Shown piece by piece: positions 47,493 to 55,969 of a stretch of 64,000 nt of DNA (positions within the stretch are counted from its first letter, which is position 1; the number at the start of each line of letters is the position of its first letter). Below the pieces are notes generated by a model. The model worked only from the letters and a program-made list of their open reading frames with translations, had not been told where the DNA came from and ran no database searches. Location: assembly GCA_944474755.1 (NCBI GenBank), contig OX104117.1, forward strand, positions 79,026,926 through 79,090,925. The letters run 5' to 3'. This DNA comes from Limnoperna fortunei. Taxonomy: Eukaryota > Mollusca > Bivalvia > Mytilida > Modiolidae. Made by a program: the position numbers and the translations under genes.

Positions 47493-48321
47493 GAGTAGAC
47501 TAAATATAATGTTAAATTATAATGTTTGAAGATCGGCGGCCAATCCAAAATCGGCCGAAGGCGTCATAACAATTTCATGGGCAGCAACGACTATACGTTT
47601 TTTAGAACACGTGCTTGTGACAGCTTCTGTGTCGACTACAAGAGAAGAGGGTCTTACTGAAATTGATCTGATATCGCCTTGTGGTACAAAAAGTTTGCTA
47701 CTTTCTTCACGGAGATATGATAGTGATTTTGGTACTACCTTTACCTGGACTTATAAGTCGGTACACTTTTGGGGAGAAAATCCCATAGGGAATTGGAAAC
47801 TGCAAGTCAGATTAATATACAAAAAAGACATTGGTAAGTAATTGTATTCTGTCTGAGCTATGATGTTTTATTTATTATGACGTGGAAATGAATGCTAAAA
47901 TTTTGCCTTGTTAAGTTATTTTATATTAATTGCATTAGAATCAAAGGTTACGTGAACGCAAACAGAACGGGATTCCGTTAGATTTAACAATAGCAAATAT
48001 GGATAGCAAGTAAAATATTGTATTTAAATGACTGAACATAATCAGAGATTAACTAACGTTCGTTTTCAGAATCCAGGCCATACATTTGCATGCCATTAAC
48101 TTTATTATTGATCTGAGTAATATAAATATAACGCTGTTCTGTTTTAATTGTCACATAAAACTTATATTATATTACATTTTTACTGCAAATGTATTTAAAC
48201 TTGAATTTGAAAAAAAAACAGAATAAGGTAGTGTTAAAATAATATGTAAAATATTTTTGTTTTAGTTACTTTACAGAGCTGGTCTTTGACATTGTATGGA
48301 ATAGCAAAGAATCCTAGATAA
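30061..48321 (+). CDS. Furin/PCSK-like proprotein convertase, 13 coding exons
   Basis: A Ca-dependent secretory-pathway serine protease of the kexin/furin family, which cuts precursors after basic residues. Exons: 30061-30264, 30951-31016, 34984-35070, 35465-35590, 40046-40110, 41228-41316, 42578-42750, 43314-43517, 44185-44288, 44803-44912, 45622-45739, 47532-47833, 48266-48321. All junctions are GT-AG with matching phases; the sum is 1,704 nt. Order: signal peptide (1 to about 19), short prodomain, QTRRK maturation site, S8 domain with Asp148 (GVVDT), His184 (FHGTSVSG), oxyanion Asn285 (AAGNGG) and Ser356 (GTSCACP), NLTWRDVQHL, then a P domain ending SWSLTLYG. It stops right after the P domain, with no Cys-rich or membrane segment, so a secreted form is likely. 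Odd: codon 90 is TAG in exon 2 (31014-31016); dropping exon 2 keeps the frame. Oxyanion Asn argues against PC2. Paralog (furin, PC1/3 or lineage-specific) undecided. Confidence 0.88.
30951..31016 (+). CDS. Convertase exon 2: prodomain end, contains TAG
   Basis: Preceded by TTTTTTTCAG. Phase 0 reading gives FVIGERHTSSLSWTDQNYLP then CAA TAG, followed by GTGCAG as donor. The F...R...SLS pattern matches the end of convertase prodomains (F..R....RSLS), and the position of the next junction before a V(x)(x)xEQ-like segment fits known family members. The last codon is a stop (31014-31016). No alternative GT donor upstream keeps phase 0. Exon length 66 is a multiple of three. Confidence 0.6.
   Translation, partial: FVIGERHTSSLSWTDQNYLPQ
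31361..31880. repeat. Tandem repeat unit interrupted by a SINE (intron 2)
   Basis: ATAACTTGAAAACGCGTCAACAG, ACTTAGCACAG/ACTTTGCAAAA, ATAAAATGAAAGTTAAGTTC and TTTTCAGCACAATCC.ATTTGTAG recur about 160 bp apart (31361-31510 and 31525-31880). The second unit is split by the SINE at 31590-31827. The repeated unit is of a kind common between bivalve genes. Confidence 0.7.
31579..31838 (-). mobile_element. tRNA-derived SINE with target duplication (intron 2)
   Basis: Element 31590-31827, flanked by the 11-bp duplication CTATAAAATGA (31579-31589, 31828-31838). Same family as 28170-28434: TATCATGGCGTCCATTTTTT, AGGAAAACTGGCAATCC, GAGAATCGAACCC and CACGTGATCAATAGTAGACG are all present. It has lost the first few 5' bases and most of the tail. 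Confidence 0.88.
32140..32815 (+). mobile_element. LINE 3' end, CR1/L2-like (intron 2)
   Basis: A plus-strand frame reads NTNIYSKLRISNSKLAIETG, then CPLCQMEIEDEFHFVIICS, the C-terminal C-x2-C-x8-H-x4-C zinc-knuckle of CR1/L2-type ORF2 proteins. A stop follows soon after. The 3' end closes with AATAAAAATTTCTGATTC and TTCTGATT repeats, a typical short-unit tail of these LINEs. It is 5'-truncated, as usual for LINE insertions. Confidence 0.75.
32830..34300. other. Intron 2 sequence, nothing recognised
   Basis: AT-rich; contains an 85-codon frame (33807-34064) without recognisable motifs or splice context. Confidence 0.45.
34321..34728. repeat. Dispersed repeat, two tandem units (intron 2)
   Basis: Two units share GGGCCATAATTTC/GGGTCATAATTTCGTCA, AATCAT, ATGATATTC, CTCATC(G/A)TGGTT(T/G)ACTCACAT and ATCTGCAA. 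The block ends with GGACGGAC repeats and CCCTTCGGCGAAGCCGGTAG, a motif frequent in bivalve non-coding DNA. Confidence 0.7.
34984..35070 (+). CDS. Convertase exon 3: maturation site
   Basis: Between TTTCTAG and GTAAGT. Encodes VDFVEVQTRRKVHTFK and NPDPELSELWHL; the latter aligns with the family's 'DP.(F).(Q)QWYL' segment that opens the mature enzyme. The basic cluster RRK is the only likely autocleavage site and differs from the canonical RxKR. Confidence 0.88.
35465..35590 (+). CDS. Convertase exon 4: catalytic Asp
   Basis: Between TTTCAG and GTAATT, 42 codons, phase 0 at both ends. VWAKGFTGNGVRIGVVDT carries the catalytic Asp in the VVD box; H-x-D-L follows (DHVDLTNM), as in the family. Confidence 0.92.
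35600..37630. other. Intron 4, first half, nothing recognised
   Basis: AT-rich, no coding signal between the flanking exons; exon phases join without any missing residues. Confidence 0.5.
37635..37707 (+). repeat. (TTA)n microsatellite
   Basis: About 24 TTA units with a single interruption (GTT near 37681). The minus-strand reading frame across it is poly-Ile and is an artefact. Confidence 0.95.
37710..38700. repeat. Dispersed repeat block with AGGTCA-rich tandem units (intron 4)
   Basis: Carries two clusters of (A)GGTCAAAGGTCA-like hexamers (38090-38135 and 38380-38412) separated by about 290 bp of related sequence, within a longer block (GCCAAAAAGTGTCTCGCC...). The hexamers equal nuclear-receptor half-sites arranged as direct repeats, but they are part of a repeat and need not be functional. 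Confidence 0.55.
38700..40040. other. Intron 4, second half, nothing recognised
   Basis: AT-rich, no recognised repeat or exon before the acceptor at 40045. Confidence 0.4.
40046..40110 (+). CDS. Convertase exon 5: short link exon
   Basis: Between TTATAG and GTAAGT. Encodes DVANSYDYYNDRPDHIPVTGM and two bases of a Phe codon completed by exon 6. It corresponds to the family's 'SYD(F/V)N..D..P.P' segment before the catalytic His. Confidence 0.85.
40148..40183 (+). repeat. (TTA)n microsatellite (intron 5)
   Basis: About 11 TTA/CTA units just downstream of exon 5. Confidence 0.9.
40472..40516. repeat. Palindromic (AT)n tract
   Basis: ATATATATATATATCTATATATATAGATATATATAT; a self-complementary AT microsatellite able to form a hairpin. 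Confidence 0.85.
40843..40985. mobile_element. MITE-like hairpin element (intron 5)
   Basis: Two perfect arms with CAGCCTTTCTCTTAGTCAAT at 40851 and its complement ending at 40976 enclose a shorter inner palindrome (ATATCGACCTCGG / CCTCGGTCGATAT). About 140 bp, almost wholly self-complementary, with no ORF. It fits a small non-autonomous foldback element. Confidence 0.75.
41228..41316 (+). CDS. Convertase exon 6: catalytic His
   Basis: Between ATTTTAG and GTAAGG. (F)HGTSVSGIIGG holds the catalytic His; CSVGVAYDATLV matches the family's 'GVGVAYNA' strand. Phase 2 in, phase 1 out. Confidence 0.92.
41965..42310 (-). mobile_element. SINE-like (ATCA)n family, diverged copy (intron 6)
   Basis: Complement of the family: TTGATTGAATATTTG, AGCGAGCAATATTTTAGG, ACAGGTTAACAAA, GACAGCTACAAAATGG, TTCTTTATCGTGCAAGCAGC and TTATGATCTGACAA follow the order of the intact copy at 62563. 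Many substitutions; an old insertion. Confidence 0.7.
42578..42750 (+). CDS. Convertase exon 7: NSWG block
   Basis: Between TTTTAAG and GTAAGT. Encodes LTDAQMASALSHDNIDIYSN then SWG, aligning with 'TDAVEA.SL.....IYS.SWGP', then QLTQEAFEFKVAN. Phase 1 in, phase 0 out. Confidence 0.92.
43314..43517 (+). CDS. Convertase exon 8: oxyanion-hole Asn
   Basis: Between AACAG and GTAAGG, 68 codons. GKGSIYVYAAGNGG contains the oxyanion Asn; TSIYTITITSVQ and ASYGG follow, as in kexin-family proteases. Confidence 0.93.
43540..43606 (+). repeat. Short tandem duplication (intron 8)
   Basis: The phrase TTTAATT(A/T)AGGTATCTTAAAC followed by AATATGTATGTT occurs twice in succession. Confidence 0.9.
43612..43755 (-). 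mobile_element. tRNA-derived SINE, degraded fragment (intron 8)
   Basis: Matches the tRNA-like end of the family only weakly: TAGTCGAG, GTGTTGATCACTTGTAG, CACTCGGCCACAGAGCGCC. The remainder is lost or unrecognisable. Confidence 0.5.
44185..44288 (+). CDS. Convertase exon 9: catalytic Ser
   Basis: Between TTTTAG and GTAATT. GTSCACPIAAGIIALALEV holds the nucleophile Ser. The usual GTSA(A/S)AP is GTSCACP here, placing Cys residues on both sides of the Ala; unusual but compatible with the fold. Confidence 0.93.
44803..44912 (+). CDS. Convertase exon 10: NLTWRDVQHL block
   Basis: Between ATTTAG and GTACGT. PNLTWRDVQHLIV is a highly conserved convertase motif. The donor at 44913 was chosen over GTGTAC at 44911 because only it gives a readable join (RGFQ-F-HPKLGFG) to exon 11. 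Confidence 0.9.
45622..45739 (+). CDS. Convertase exon 11: end of catalytic domain
   Basis: After TTCTTACAG. HPKLGFGLINAEKVVNMAKI aligns with 'SH.YG(Y/F)GL.DA..MV..A..W'. The donor is taken as GTACGT (exon end 45739), which matches the phase of exon 12; nearby GT dinucleotides make the last residues uncertain. Confidence 0.85.
46130..47400. repeat. Intronic inverted pair of GAGACT-type tandem arrays (intron 11)
   Basis: 47150-47400 is rich in (C/T)GAGACT units (GTCGAGACTGGGTCGAGG, GTTGAGACTGGGTTGAG, AAGTCGAGACTAATG). 46130-46390 contains the complementary kind (TACTCGACCAAGTCTC, ATGAGTCTCGCCT, AGTCT). The two arrays, about 800 bp apart, are therefore in opposite orientation and could be the ends of one element. 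Heavily diverged; outer limits are approximate. Confidence 0.6.
46434..46456. repeat. (TA)n microsatellite
   Basis: About 11 TA units inside intron 11. Confidence 0.9.
47444..47487 (+). repeat. 44-nt poly-T tract before exon 12
   Basis: An uninterrupted T run ending about 44 bp upstream of the proposed acceptor of the P-domain exon. It could be the complement of a poly-A tail of a retrocopy on the minus strand, or merely a long homopolymer. Confidence 0.9.
47532..47833 (+). CDS. Convertase exon 12: P domain
   Basis: Ends before GTAAGT. RFLEHVLVTASVSTTREEGL, TEIDLISPCGTKSLLL, FTWTYKSVHFWGENPIGNWK are P-domain blocks ('LEHV.V......RG.L...L.SP.GT.S.L', 'W.(F)MSVH.WGE.P.G.W'). The acceptor GAAG at 47528-47531 is weak; a 44-nt T tract lies just upstream. 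Phase fits exon 11. Confidence 0.87.
48266..48321 (+). CDS. Convertase exon 13: C-terminus and stop
   Basis: After TTTTAG. (V)TLQSWSLTLYGIAKNPR then TAA at 48319-48321. LxxWxLxLYG is the usual last strand of the P domain; nothing follows, so no C-terminal tail is encoded. Confidence 0.88.
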
Positions 48322-48374
48322 AAGCCAACGTCTATAAACAGAAGAACAAATATAAACAATAATATAAAATAATA

Positions 48375-48565
48375 TACAAAGTAACATGAATAATTACTTT
48401 AAAAGAAACGCTCTGGCTACCAAACCAATTTTTATTCTCTGTACAAATAAACTGAACCACATACCTAATATCAAAGTAACATGAATAATTACTTTAAAAG
48501 AAATGCTCTGGCTACCAAACCAATTTTTATTCTCTGTACAAACTGAACCACATACCTAATATCAA
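48375..48565 (+). repeat. Tandem duplication in the 3' flank of the convertase
   Basis: A unit of about 90-95 bp (AAAGTAACATGAATAATTAC ... CATACCTAATATCAAA) occurs twice in tandem. They differ by an A/G change and by a short deletion in the second copy that removes AATAAA. Confidence 0.92.
48446..48451 (+). terminator. Candidate polyadenylation signal AATAAA
   Basis: First AATAAA after the stop codon, about 125 nt downstream. Another AATAAA is at 48676-48681. Position is compatible with a short 3' UTR, unproven. Confidence 0.4.
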
Positions 48566-49424
48566 ACTAAAGCCATTAACTATTTCTTTTGGTTTCTTTT
48601 CACAACTATACACCGTTCATATAGTTAGCTTGATATGGAAAACACATGACTGTTAAGGTTAAGTTTCCTAATGCAAATAAATATGTTAAGCATTCTTTTT
48701 ATGTTTGTTTTTATTAAAATATAGTATCTGATTTATATTCTGTTATGTTTTTCATCATCTGATTATCGCAATCTCGTATCTTTGAATTTAAGGGGGTACA
48801 TTCGTATTTTCTTACCTTTGTCAAAATATAACAGTCAGGTAATTAACATCATCAGTAAGACATTGGTGCAATTATTTACAAAACATCACAAATTCTCATT
48901 ACAACGTAAAACAAATTTTATCAGTTTTTAAAAAATTGTGCTTGAAAATTGCAGAAACATTAAACTTCTGACATTTGGTATTCCCTCCCTACCCACAAAA
49001 TAAACATGGCCTCAGTTAAGTATATTATATTTTTATGTTAGATAGAAAAATAACAAATGAAACCGACCGAACCTACAATAGCCGATAGCCGAAACTGAGA
49101 ACTACAAATCCGGATACAGACAAACATATACAATGCCAAACAAAAACCAGAAACGCACAAACAGAAATGAGTAACCCGAACCCATTAAAAACTATGGGTG
49201 CACTCAAAAGCTCCGGACGAGAAAGACTACTTATGAAAATGTTTGATCGTATTTGAGAGATTTATTTCCCATAACGATCAATTAAGTTATGGTGACCACC
49301 ACAGAACTTCTGGAGAAATAACATGAACCTAGGTGTGAAAAACCCTTGTTCAAATAGTTTAGTAGTCAACAGCAGTGAGCAGTCTAGATAATCTGATCCA
49401 GGATGTAATATAACGTACAGTCCC

Positions 49425-49660
49425 TGGAACGTATAAGTTAACAAAACGCACGATGCACGAACGATGTACGAACGATGAACGGATGATATACGGACGATGT
49501 ACGCACGATATACGAACGATGTACGCACGATGCACGAAACGATATACGATACGATATACGATAGAAACGGTGAGGTGAGACGGCGTTTATCGTTTTAATA
49601 GATCGTTTCGTCTATCGTACGGTATATTGTATCGTGCAACGTTTCGTTTATCGCACGGTT
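49425..49660. repeat. ACGATGTACGA-type tandem array, copy 1
   Basis: Starts with CTGGAACGTATAAGTTAAC, then runs of ACGATGCACGA, ACGATGTACGA, ACGATATACGA and their variants; the later part is in reversed orientation (TATCGTACGG, CATCGTTTC). Units are about 10-12 bp. The 54950-55220 copy has the same flank in reverse. Confidence 0.8.
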
Positions 49661-50244
49661 TATCGTATGGTGCATCGTTTCTTATGTTATCATTGCAGGG
49701 TTGAATGATTTCTCTTGGTATAAATGGATTATTTTTCAGCATTTTCTTCAGTATTGAAGGCGTTTATTAGTTTTACTAGATACATAATAATTTAAAAGGT
49801 ACTTAATTGATAATGAAGCACAATCATGTGCGTAAAATTTTGCATCCATATATACCGCTATGTATCTTATTATGGAACTTCGTTGATTAATAACATTACT
49901 TTGATCTCTGTTTTAAATAAATTTTTAAAAAACATCTTAAACCTTATCTACATTTCTTTATAAAAGCGTTTACATTCATTCGATTGAAAAAGTCGACAAA
50001 GTTAAACAAATCTGTCAAAATGTTTTAAATGCAGTAACTCCTATACATGTACCTTTCATCAAGTTCCTACCTTACTAAATGCGCCAGTCATTTACATATA
50101 GTAACATTGTTGCGGTTAAAAAATATTATTAAACTTTTTCTGTTGCCATATATACCTAAAAATTTCCTTTTGTGCTGAGGGTAAATTGATTCAAAATAAA
50201 TCTTAGATCCCTATCATTAAATATGTACTTTGTTTATATGTAAA

Positions 50245-50336
50245 TTCAAGTATTCATAATTCCCAAAAAAAAGCTTAAATATTGCTTGCTGGAAGTCAAG
50301 CAATCCATCAAACAATCAATCAATCAATCAATCAAA
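50245..50336 (+). repeat. 3' end fragment of (ATCA)n-tailed SINE-like family
   Basis: TAAATATTGCTTGCTGGAAG then CAATCCATCAAAC and (AATC)n; matches only the last part of the family. Confidence 0.55.
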
Positions 50337-50689
50337 TATTCATATATTCAGCTATAACAGTATATTCTTTAAACTATATTTTTATAATTAATATTACTGA
50401 CACCTCTTTCTAAAATTTAAAAAGATCGTTAACTATTTTCACAGAAGCGTTTTTTGTACAGCAGTAATAAGTGTTAAACTATAAAATTGTTGTCACTACA
50501 TGTTCTTGGTTTTAGATAGAACTATTTTGTTTTCTTATCTACATCTACTGATTGTTTATAGTTTTATTATTAATTAATTAATTAATTAATTAATTTTATT
50601 AACGCAACACAAGACTACAAGTCTTGGCGATACAATGACAAATCATAAGACAAATAAACATATATAAGAAGTTATAACAATTTAATAAA

Positions 50690-51220
50690 CTAAGACTTCC
50701 TCAGTTCTAATGACTGTTCTATAAAAGACGATACAGCCTTAATTTGTGTTGGTGTTGATGGGTTTAAGATGATATTTATTTTACTAAAATTGTTCAAACG
50801 TTCAAAATTCTCATGATGATTATTAAGGTTTAAATAAAAATTACTTCTTATTTTTTCATTATGTTTACATTTGAAGTAGAAATGTATTTCATCATCAATT
50901 TCGTTACAAAGTTTACATTTTCTGAAAGAACGAGGGATCTCTTGGTATCTTCCAAGTTCAATCATAAGTGAATGATCACTCATACGAAACTTTGCAATAA
51001 GCTGTCTTTTAAATTTATTTGGGTGTTGTAGATATTTTTCACACTCAAATTCCTTATTTTTAATAATTTTATAAAGAAAAATTTTGCTTTCTTCTTTTAG
51101 ATTTTCTATCATATCAGTAGACATGTTCTCATAGTAATGCAAAACTTTCTTTTTAATGGTGTCTTTGCATTTTATTGATTCATTTTTGTTGTTACATTTT
51201 TTTGTTTCATTTAAAGCCAA
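50690..51220 (-). pseudogene. LINE ORF2 C-terminal fragment with zinc knuckle
   Basis: A 176-codon open frame, the longest surviving piece of the LINE. Lys-rich N-terminal half, then RQLIAKFRMSDHSLMIELGR and CKLCNEIDDEIHFYFKCKH near residues 98-116, a nucleic-acid-binding motif typical for the end of this ORF. It has no RT motifs itself and would not be a gene on its own. Confidence 0.75.
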
Positions 51221-52018
51221 TTATATCTGAAAATTGTTTTACAAAAGTATACCATGAATAAATTCCTTCTTCCTCTAGATCTTTACTTAATTGAAAAGAT
51301 TCTTTTAATAAAGGATTAATATCTTCATTATCTAATCTAATTAGATAATTGAGAGATTATATGAGAATAAATGACTCTATTGGAAGTCTTCCAAGATCAG
51401 CTCTTACTGCTAAGTTTGAGGAACTTTTTTAGTCCCCAAAATATTTTTACAAAAGAAAAGATGCAGTTTTTCAATTGGTGTTTTATTAATAAAACCATAA
51501 TGAATTTCATTTACATTAAATGAATAACTATTATTTTTATCAGCTCTTGTTTTAGCTCTAAAATTTTTTTAAAAAATAGTCCATAAATGTAATGTCTGCA
51601 TTATAAGTAAGAATGGGTTTAACCAAGTTATCAAATAAACTGCATGCTGCTTTTATAGGTAATTGGATATGGTCTGACGTATAATTTTTAATGGAAAACA
51701 AAACTGTCTTTGCTTTATTGGTAAGGTCAATAGTAGTATGAATCAAATTTCCATTACTGCTCAAAATACAACCAAGATATTTATATTCATTAACATTTTC
51801 TAACTGAATATCTTTATATTTAATAAAAGATTTTTTTCTTCTTATCAGGATGACACTGAAAGATCATAGTTTTGGTTTTATTGGCATTTACAGTTAATTG
51901 CCATTGATCACAATATGTAGAAAAAATATTTAGACTATTTTGGAGACCATCCTCACTTTCTGATAAAATCAAGAAGTCATCTGCAAATAAAGGCTTCCAA
52001 TCTTGGAATTAATAATTT

Positions 52019-52500
52019 CTAATGGCTTTCTATTTCTGTCTCAAACAGTTTATTCAAATCATTTATAAATATATTAAAAATAGTGGGACTAATTGCATCC
52101 CCTTGTCTTACTCCCTTAGTTGTTTCAAAGTATCTAGAGAACATGTTTTGATATTTAAATGAATTAATGGTATTAATAAACTTATTTTTTAATACATAAT
52201 ACATGTTTTCCCAATACCAAGTTTATTTAATTTATACATAAGACCATCTTTCCATATAGAGTCAAATGCTTTTTGTAGATCTACAAAACAGGCATAAATT
52301 TTTCTTTTCTTCTGGTGAAGATACTTATTTATTAAAGACTTTAATTTGTAAAGACTATCTGATGTTCGGTGATTTTTTCTAAATCCAAATTGAGAAACAT
52401 TATTTTGCGGTTGAATATAACTTGTCAACCTTTCATTCATGACTGCACTAAAAACTTTAGAAAGGCAGCTAATGAGAGAAATACCTCTATAATTATTCAA
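52019..52500 (-). pseudogene. Reverse transcriptase core fragment of the LINE
   Basis: Two overlapping minus-strand frames (52500-52189 and 52204-52019) hold RT blocks 1-4: NYRGISLIS, GFRKNHRTSD, DLQKAFDSIW (first catalytic Asp) and RQGDAISPTIFNIF. The overlap implies a frameshift near 52190-52204. Confidence 0.8.
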
Positions 52501-53159
52501 ATTTGATTTATCCCCTTTGTGTAATAATGTATGACTTTTCCCAACTTTTAGGGTAGCATCCAGTTTTTAGAATTAGATTAAAAAGCTTGGTATATGACGT
52601 CAAAGTGATGTCTTGACTGTATTTTAGGATTTCATTTAATATGCTATCTGGTCCACTTGATTTACCCATTTTGAGCTTTTTTAATTCATTTTTTACATCA
52701 GAGCAAGTAATAACTTTGTCTGTATGTTAATTATATTGAATGTTATCTTCTAGTTTTTTAACTTCTGACTCAATATATCTCTCAAAGTTTTAATCGTTAT
52801 TTTCACAATGTCCTTGAAATTTAAAATGATTTTTTAGTTTAACCAAGTCCTTATAGATTTCTTTTTGTGGTTGGTCTTGTTTTATATCAGACATTTTGAT
52901 TTCTTTCAGAATTTTCCAGTATTCTTGCTTACTATCTGAGAAAGAACTCTCTAACTTTCTATATAAATTTTCCTTAAAGCTCCTTTTTTCTGATTACTTA
53001 GCTCATTTAATATTTTAAAAGTGAAAAGTACTTTTTTGTGTGATCAATAGCAAATGGATTTTTCTTAATCTCTCTCCCTAATGAGTTTGTTGTATGTTTA
53101 AGATCTACAATATTTTGATCAGACCATTTCTGTTATTTTTTCTTATATGTTTATATGTC

Positions 53160-54650
53160 TTAGGTGGTAAATAAGTGTGCTTCGGCGCGGGAACTTACCA
53201 ATCGTAAAGAATGACATATTTGTATATTTAATGACAGGTAATTTTGCGCGATCATCCAAGACAACGATTCAGATTCATACTTCATAATGTAATTCATCCA
53301 TTTGCATTTATGAATTTAAAAGAAGTGTCTTTTAACAAGACGTGTTTCGTCCCTGATGTAAATATAGCAAAACTGTATGAAGCGTTGTGAAGGTTAATTC
53401 TTCTTTATTGTCCAAATCTTTACATAAGACGACAGAGAGAATCACCGACTTTGGACAAGAACCTGACAAACAAGAATTCAAATCGAGTGCACCATTTGTT
53501 TTTACCGTACAATGTCACGCACGAAACAATACGTGTGCATTTATAACATAGAGAATTCAGTTAGATAACATCTGAGCTAATCAATCAATGTTAAAAAAAA
53601 ATAACAGTAATGTACTGCGATTTAAGTGAGACACACAATTTTAAGATTGTAATTAGCTCTGAATCAAAAAAACCCAAGACGTATTTCCAAACAATTCCAA
53701 TCGCCACACTGTCTTTTAACAGTTTAATGTGTTGTTCATACACTTTAAAGCTTTAAATATTTGCACTAAAGTTTACCATGAGTTTAGGTTTTTGAATACC
53801 TGAAAAATAATTTGATTTCTAGTTTGAAGTTATAAGCCACTCTAATTTCGAAGTAACGATGTCATACGGCCGACATCATATTCAGTTGATGGAAAGTTGG
53901 AGATACGTGTATTTATTTTAGATATCTCGTAAACTATCTGTTATGGAAGACAAAGAAAAAACTCTTCATTGTCGGTATTTATATTTCATCGTTTTGATAG
54001 AATGTTATTAGACATACGAGTAAATATTGTGGATTAATGTTATAATTTTAAATTAATTCGGATGCAAGTGGTCATATTCAAAGTTCGAACAAATACATTA
54101 AGTTTTCGTTTAATTACAAACTAACATAGGTAGTATGAAAAATCCTTATATTTTAACAAACATAATATCCTAGTCCCCCTTGTTACATGCGTATTCAGGC
54201 TCCTACATATATGTACAAATACTCATCCATTAGACAGCTCAAAATTAAATATGGAAAAAATATAAAAAAAGGTATAAAATCGTTTTGAAATAGTGTCTCA
54301 TACATGCAATTACGCACAAAAGCTACATTAATTAACTCCTTTGAACATTGTTTTATGTCGGCGGTTGTACATTACTGTAGCTATTGTATACAAGTGTAAC
54401 GGCTACTGCTATCTGTAGCATCTACTATAAATATTTTATTTATAATTTATCAATGAATTTATTTAATTTAAAAAATCGGTATCATATCTCCTGTTCAGTG
54501 TACCTGTACGTGCATATATAAACTACAAATAAATGGTCATGTTCCCTAGGACAATGTCGGTTAAACTGCTCATGAGATAGTTGGTGTTCTTATTTTATAA
54601 ACCATATTGACTTTAAATAAAACTTTGTTGTATATTCCGAACTATTCGTA
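53160..54650. other. AT-rich stretch, nothing coding recognised
   Basis: About 53480-53560 (ATCGAGTGCACCATTTG, TGTCACGCACGAAAC) resembles 60790-60860, so it contains a copy of a dispersed repeat; otherwise nothing identified. Confidence 0.5.
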
Positions 54651-54663
54651 TCGACTTAAAGAA

Positions 54664-54666
54664 TAT

Positions 54667-54729
<63 letters not shown>

Positions 54730-54731
54730 TT
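54664..54731 (+). repeat. (TTTA)n microsatellite
   Basis: About 17 TTTA units. The overlapping reading frame with YLFIYLFIYLF is an artefact of the repeat. Confidence 0.95.
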
Positions 54732-54949
54732 CAATTATTTATTATGTAAAAAGAAAATTCAGATCCCGTTTAATGCAATAAACTTTTCTACATCAATGAT
54801 TCAAAGTTATTTAAAAACTATTAATGCACAGTTATATCCTTAGAGCAGAAATATGTTATTTAATGTTGCAGTTTACTAAACGTAAATAACGATGTACATG
54901 TAAAATCAAATTACCCAAGCATTATACAATGTACGCTAATTTGACAGAA

Positions 54950-55225
54950 CAACAATATGGCAAAGGATAACGCAAACGATAAACCATACGATGTACGATA
55001 AACCATACGATATACGCTAACATAAACGGAAAACCATACGATAAACGATAGAACAAACGATCCACCATACGATGCACGCTGGTGAAAATGATGCACGCGA
55101 TACTATACGTTATACGGTAACATATACGCACGATATACGAACGATGTACGGACGTTGTATGAACGATAAGCGCACGATGTACGAACGATAAAATCGTTAA
55201 CTTATACGTTCCAGGGACTATATAA
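54950..55225. repeat. ACGATGTACGA-type tandem array, copy 2
   Basis: Runs of ACGATAAACCATACGATGTA, CATACGATATACG, GCACGATATACGAACGATGT, ending GTTAACTTATACGTTCCAG, the reverse complement of the flank of copy 1 at 49425. The two copies are thus in opposite orientation about 5.5 kb apart, on either side of the LINE. Confidence 0.8.
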
Positions 55226-55969
55226 GTTGTGAAATGTACACATCATGTTGCTATCGATGAACAGGTAGTTGACAGTTGAAAAGTCTGTTTGTATTAATGT
55301 CTAGCTTGTGGTTTTCCTGAGTCTATTTCTAGAAGTAGGTCTTAGTAAGAGGCCGGCCTAAGAGTATTTATGGTGGCTTTAATTTCAAGCTTTCTAGGGT
55401 AAGTTGAATGAAAATAGTCAACAAACTAAAGATTGCTTAGTGATAAGACATCATCAATATAACGCAATTTAAAATTATAGGTCTGGGCGAGTGTCTTTTC
55501 TTTCTTCCTCAGCAGGCCTTCCAGGAACTCATAAAACAGATCGGCAAGCGGAAGAGCAAAATAAATACCCATTTGAATACATTGAAAATCATGTCCTCAA
55601 AACATGAAGAATATGTTGTCAATCAGAAAATCTTCGTCTTCGGGATGTTTATTATTTGATTTAGAGTCTTTGATGACAACGCAAGTTCTTCCCTGGATAA
55701 TTATCAGGTTTTTATATCGTTTCTTGTTTCATTATATCTTTAAACCTGGTTTTGAAGGCTGGCCGTGTAAGAGTGTCGAAAAAATCAAAAATTTTAAATG
55801 CTGTTATATTGGGTAAAATATCCAGAACTCAAGATATCTATCGGGTCTTTTGAACTTTTTAATATCCAGATTTCATTTATGCTACTCCTGGAGTAGAAAG
55901 TGCGACTGTAGTTTATAAGTCCCGTTGTTTTGTTGTTAAAATAGTGGTCAGGAGTTTCAATATTGTTTT

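Larger units (their letters stand above)
50570..53150 (-). mobile_element. Non-LTR retrotransposon (CR1/L2-like), 5'-truncated and decayed
   Basis: Minus-strand reading, 5' to 3'. First comes a linker with KNELKKLKMGKSSGPD (about 52700-52650). Next is RT with NYRGISLISCLSKVF, QFGFRKNHRTSD, FVDLQKAFDS (52500-52189) and TKGVRQGDAISPTIFNIFIN (52204-52019). The catalytic PLFADDFLIL (about 51990-51960) is the FADD form of the Y/FxDD box. A C-terminal frame (51220-50690) carries CKLCNEIDDEIHFYFKCKH, a C-x2-C-x8-H-x4-C knuckle. The 3' end closes with a (TTAA)n run at 50570-50594, the simple-repeat tail. Stops and frameshifts break it into pieces; no endonuclease domain is left. Clade is tentative. 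Confidence 0.8.

Noticed and set aside
54607..54843. 78-codon frame with YLFIYLFIYLF
   Set aside because: Translation of the (TTTA)n microsatellite.
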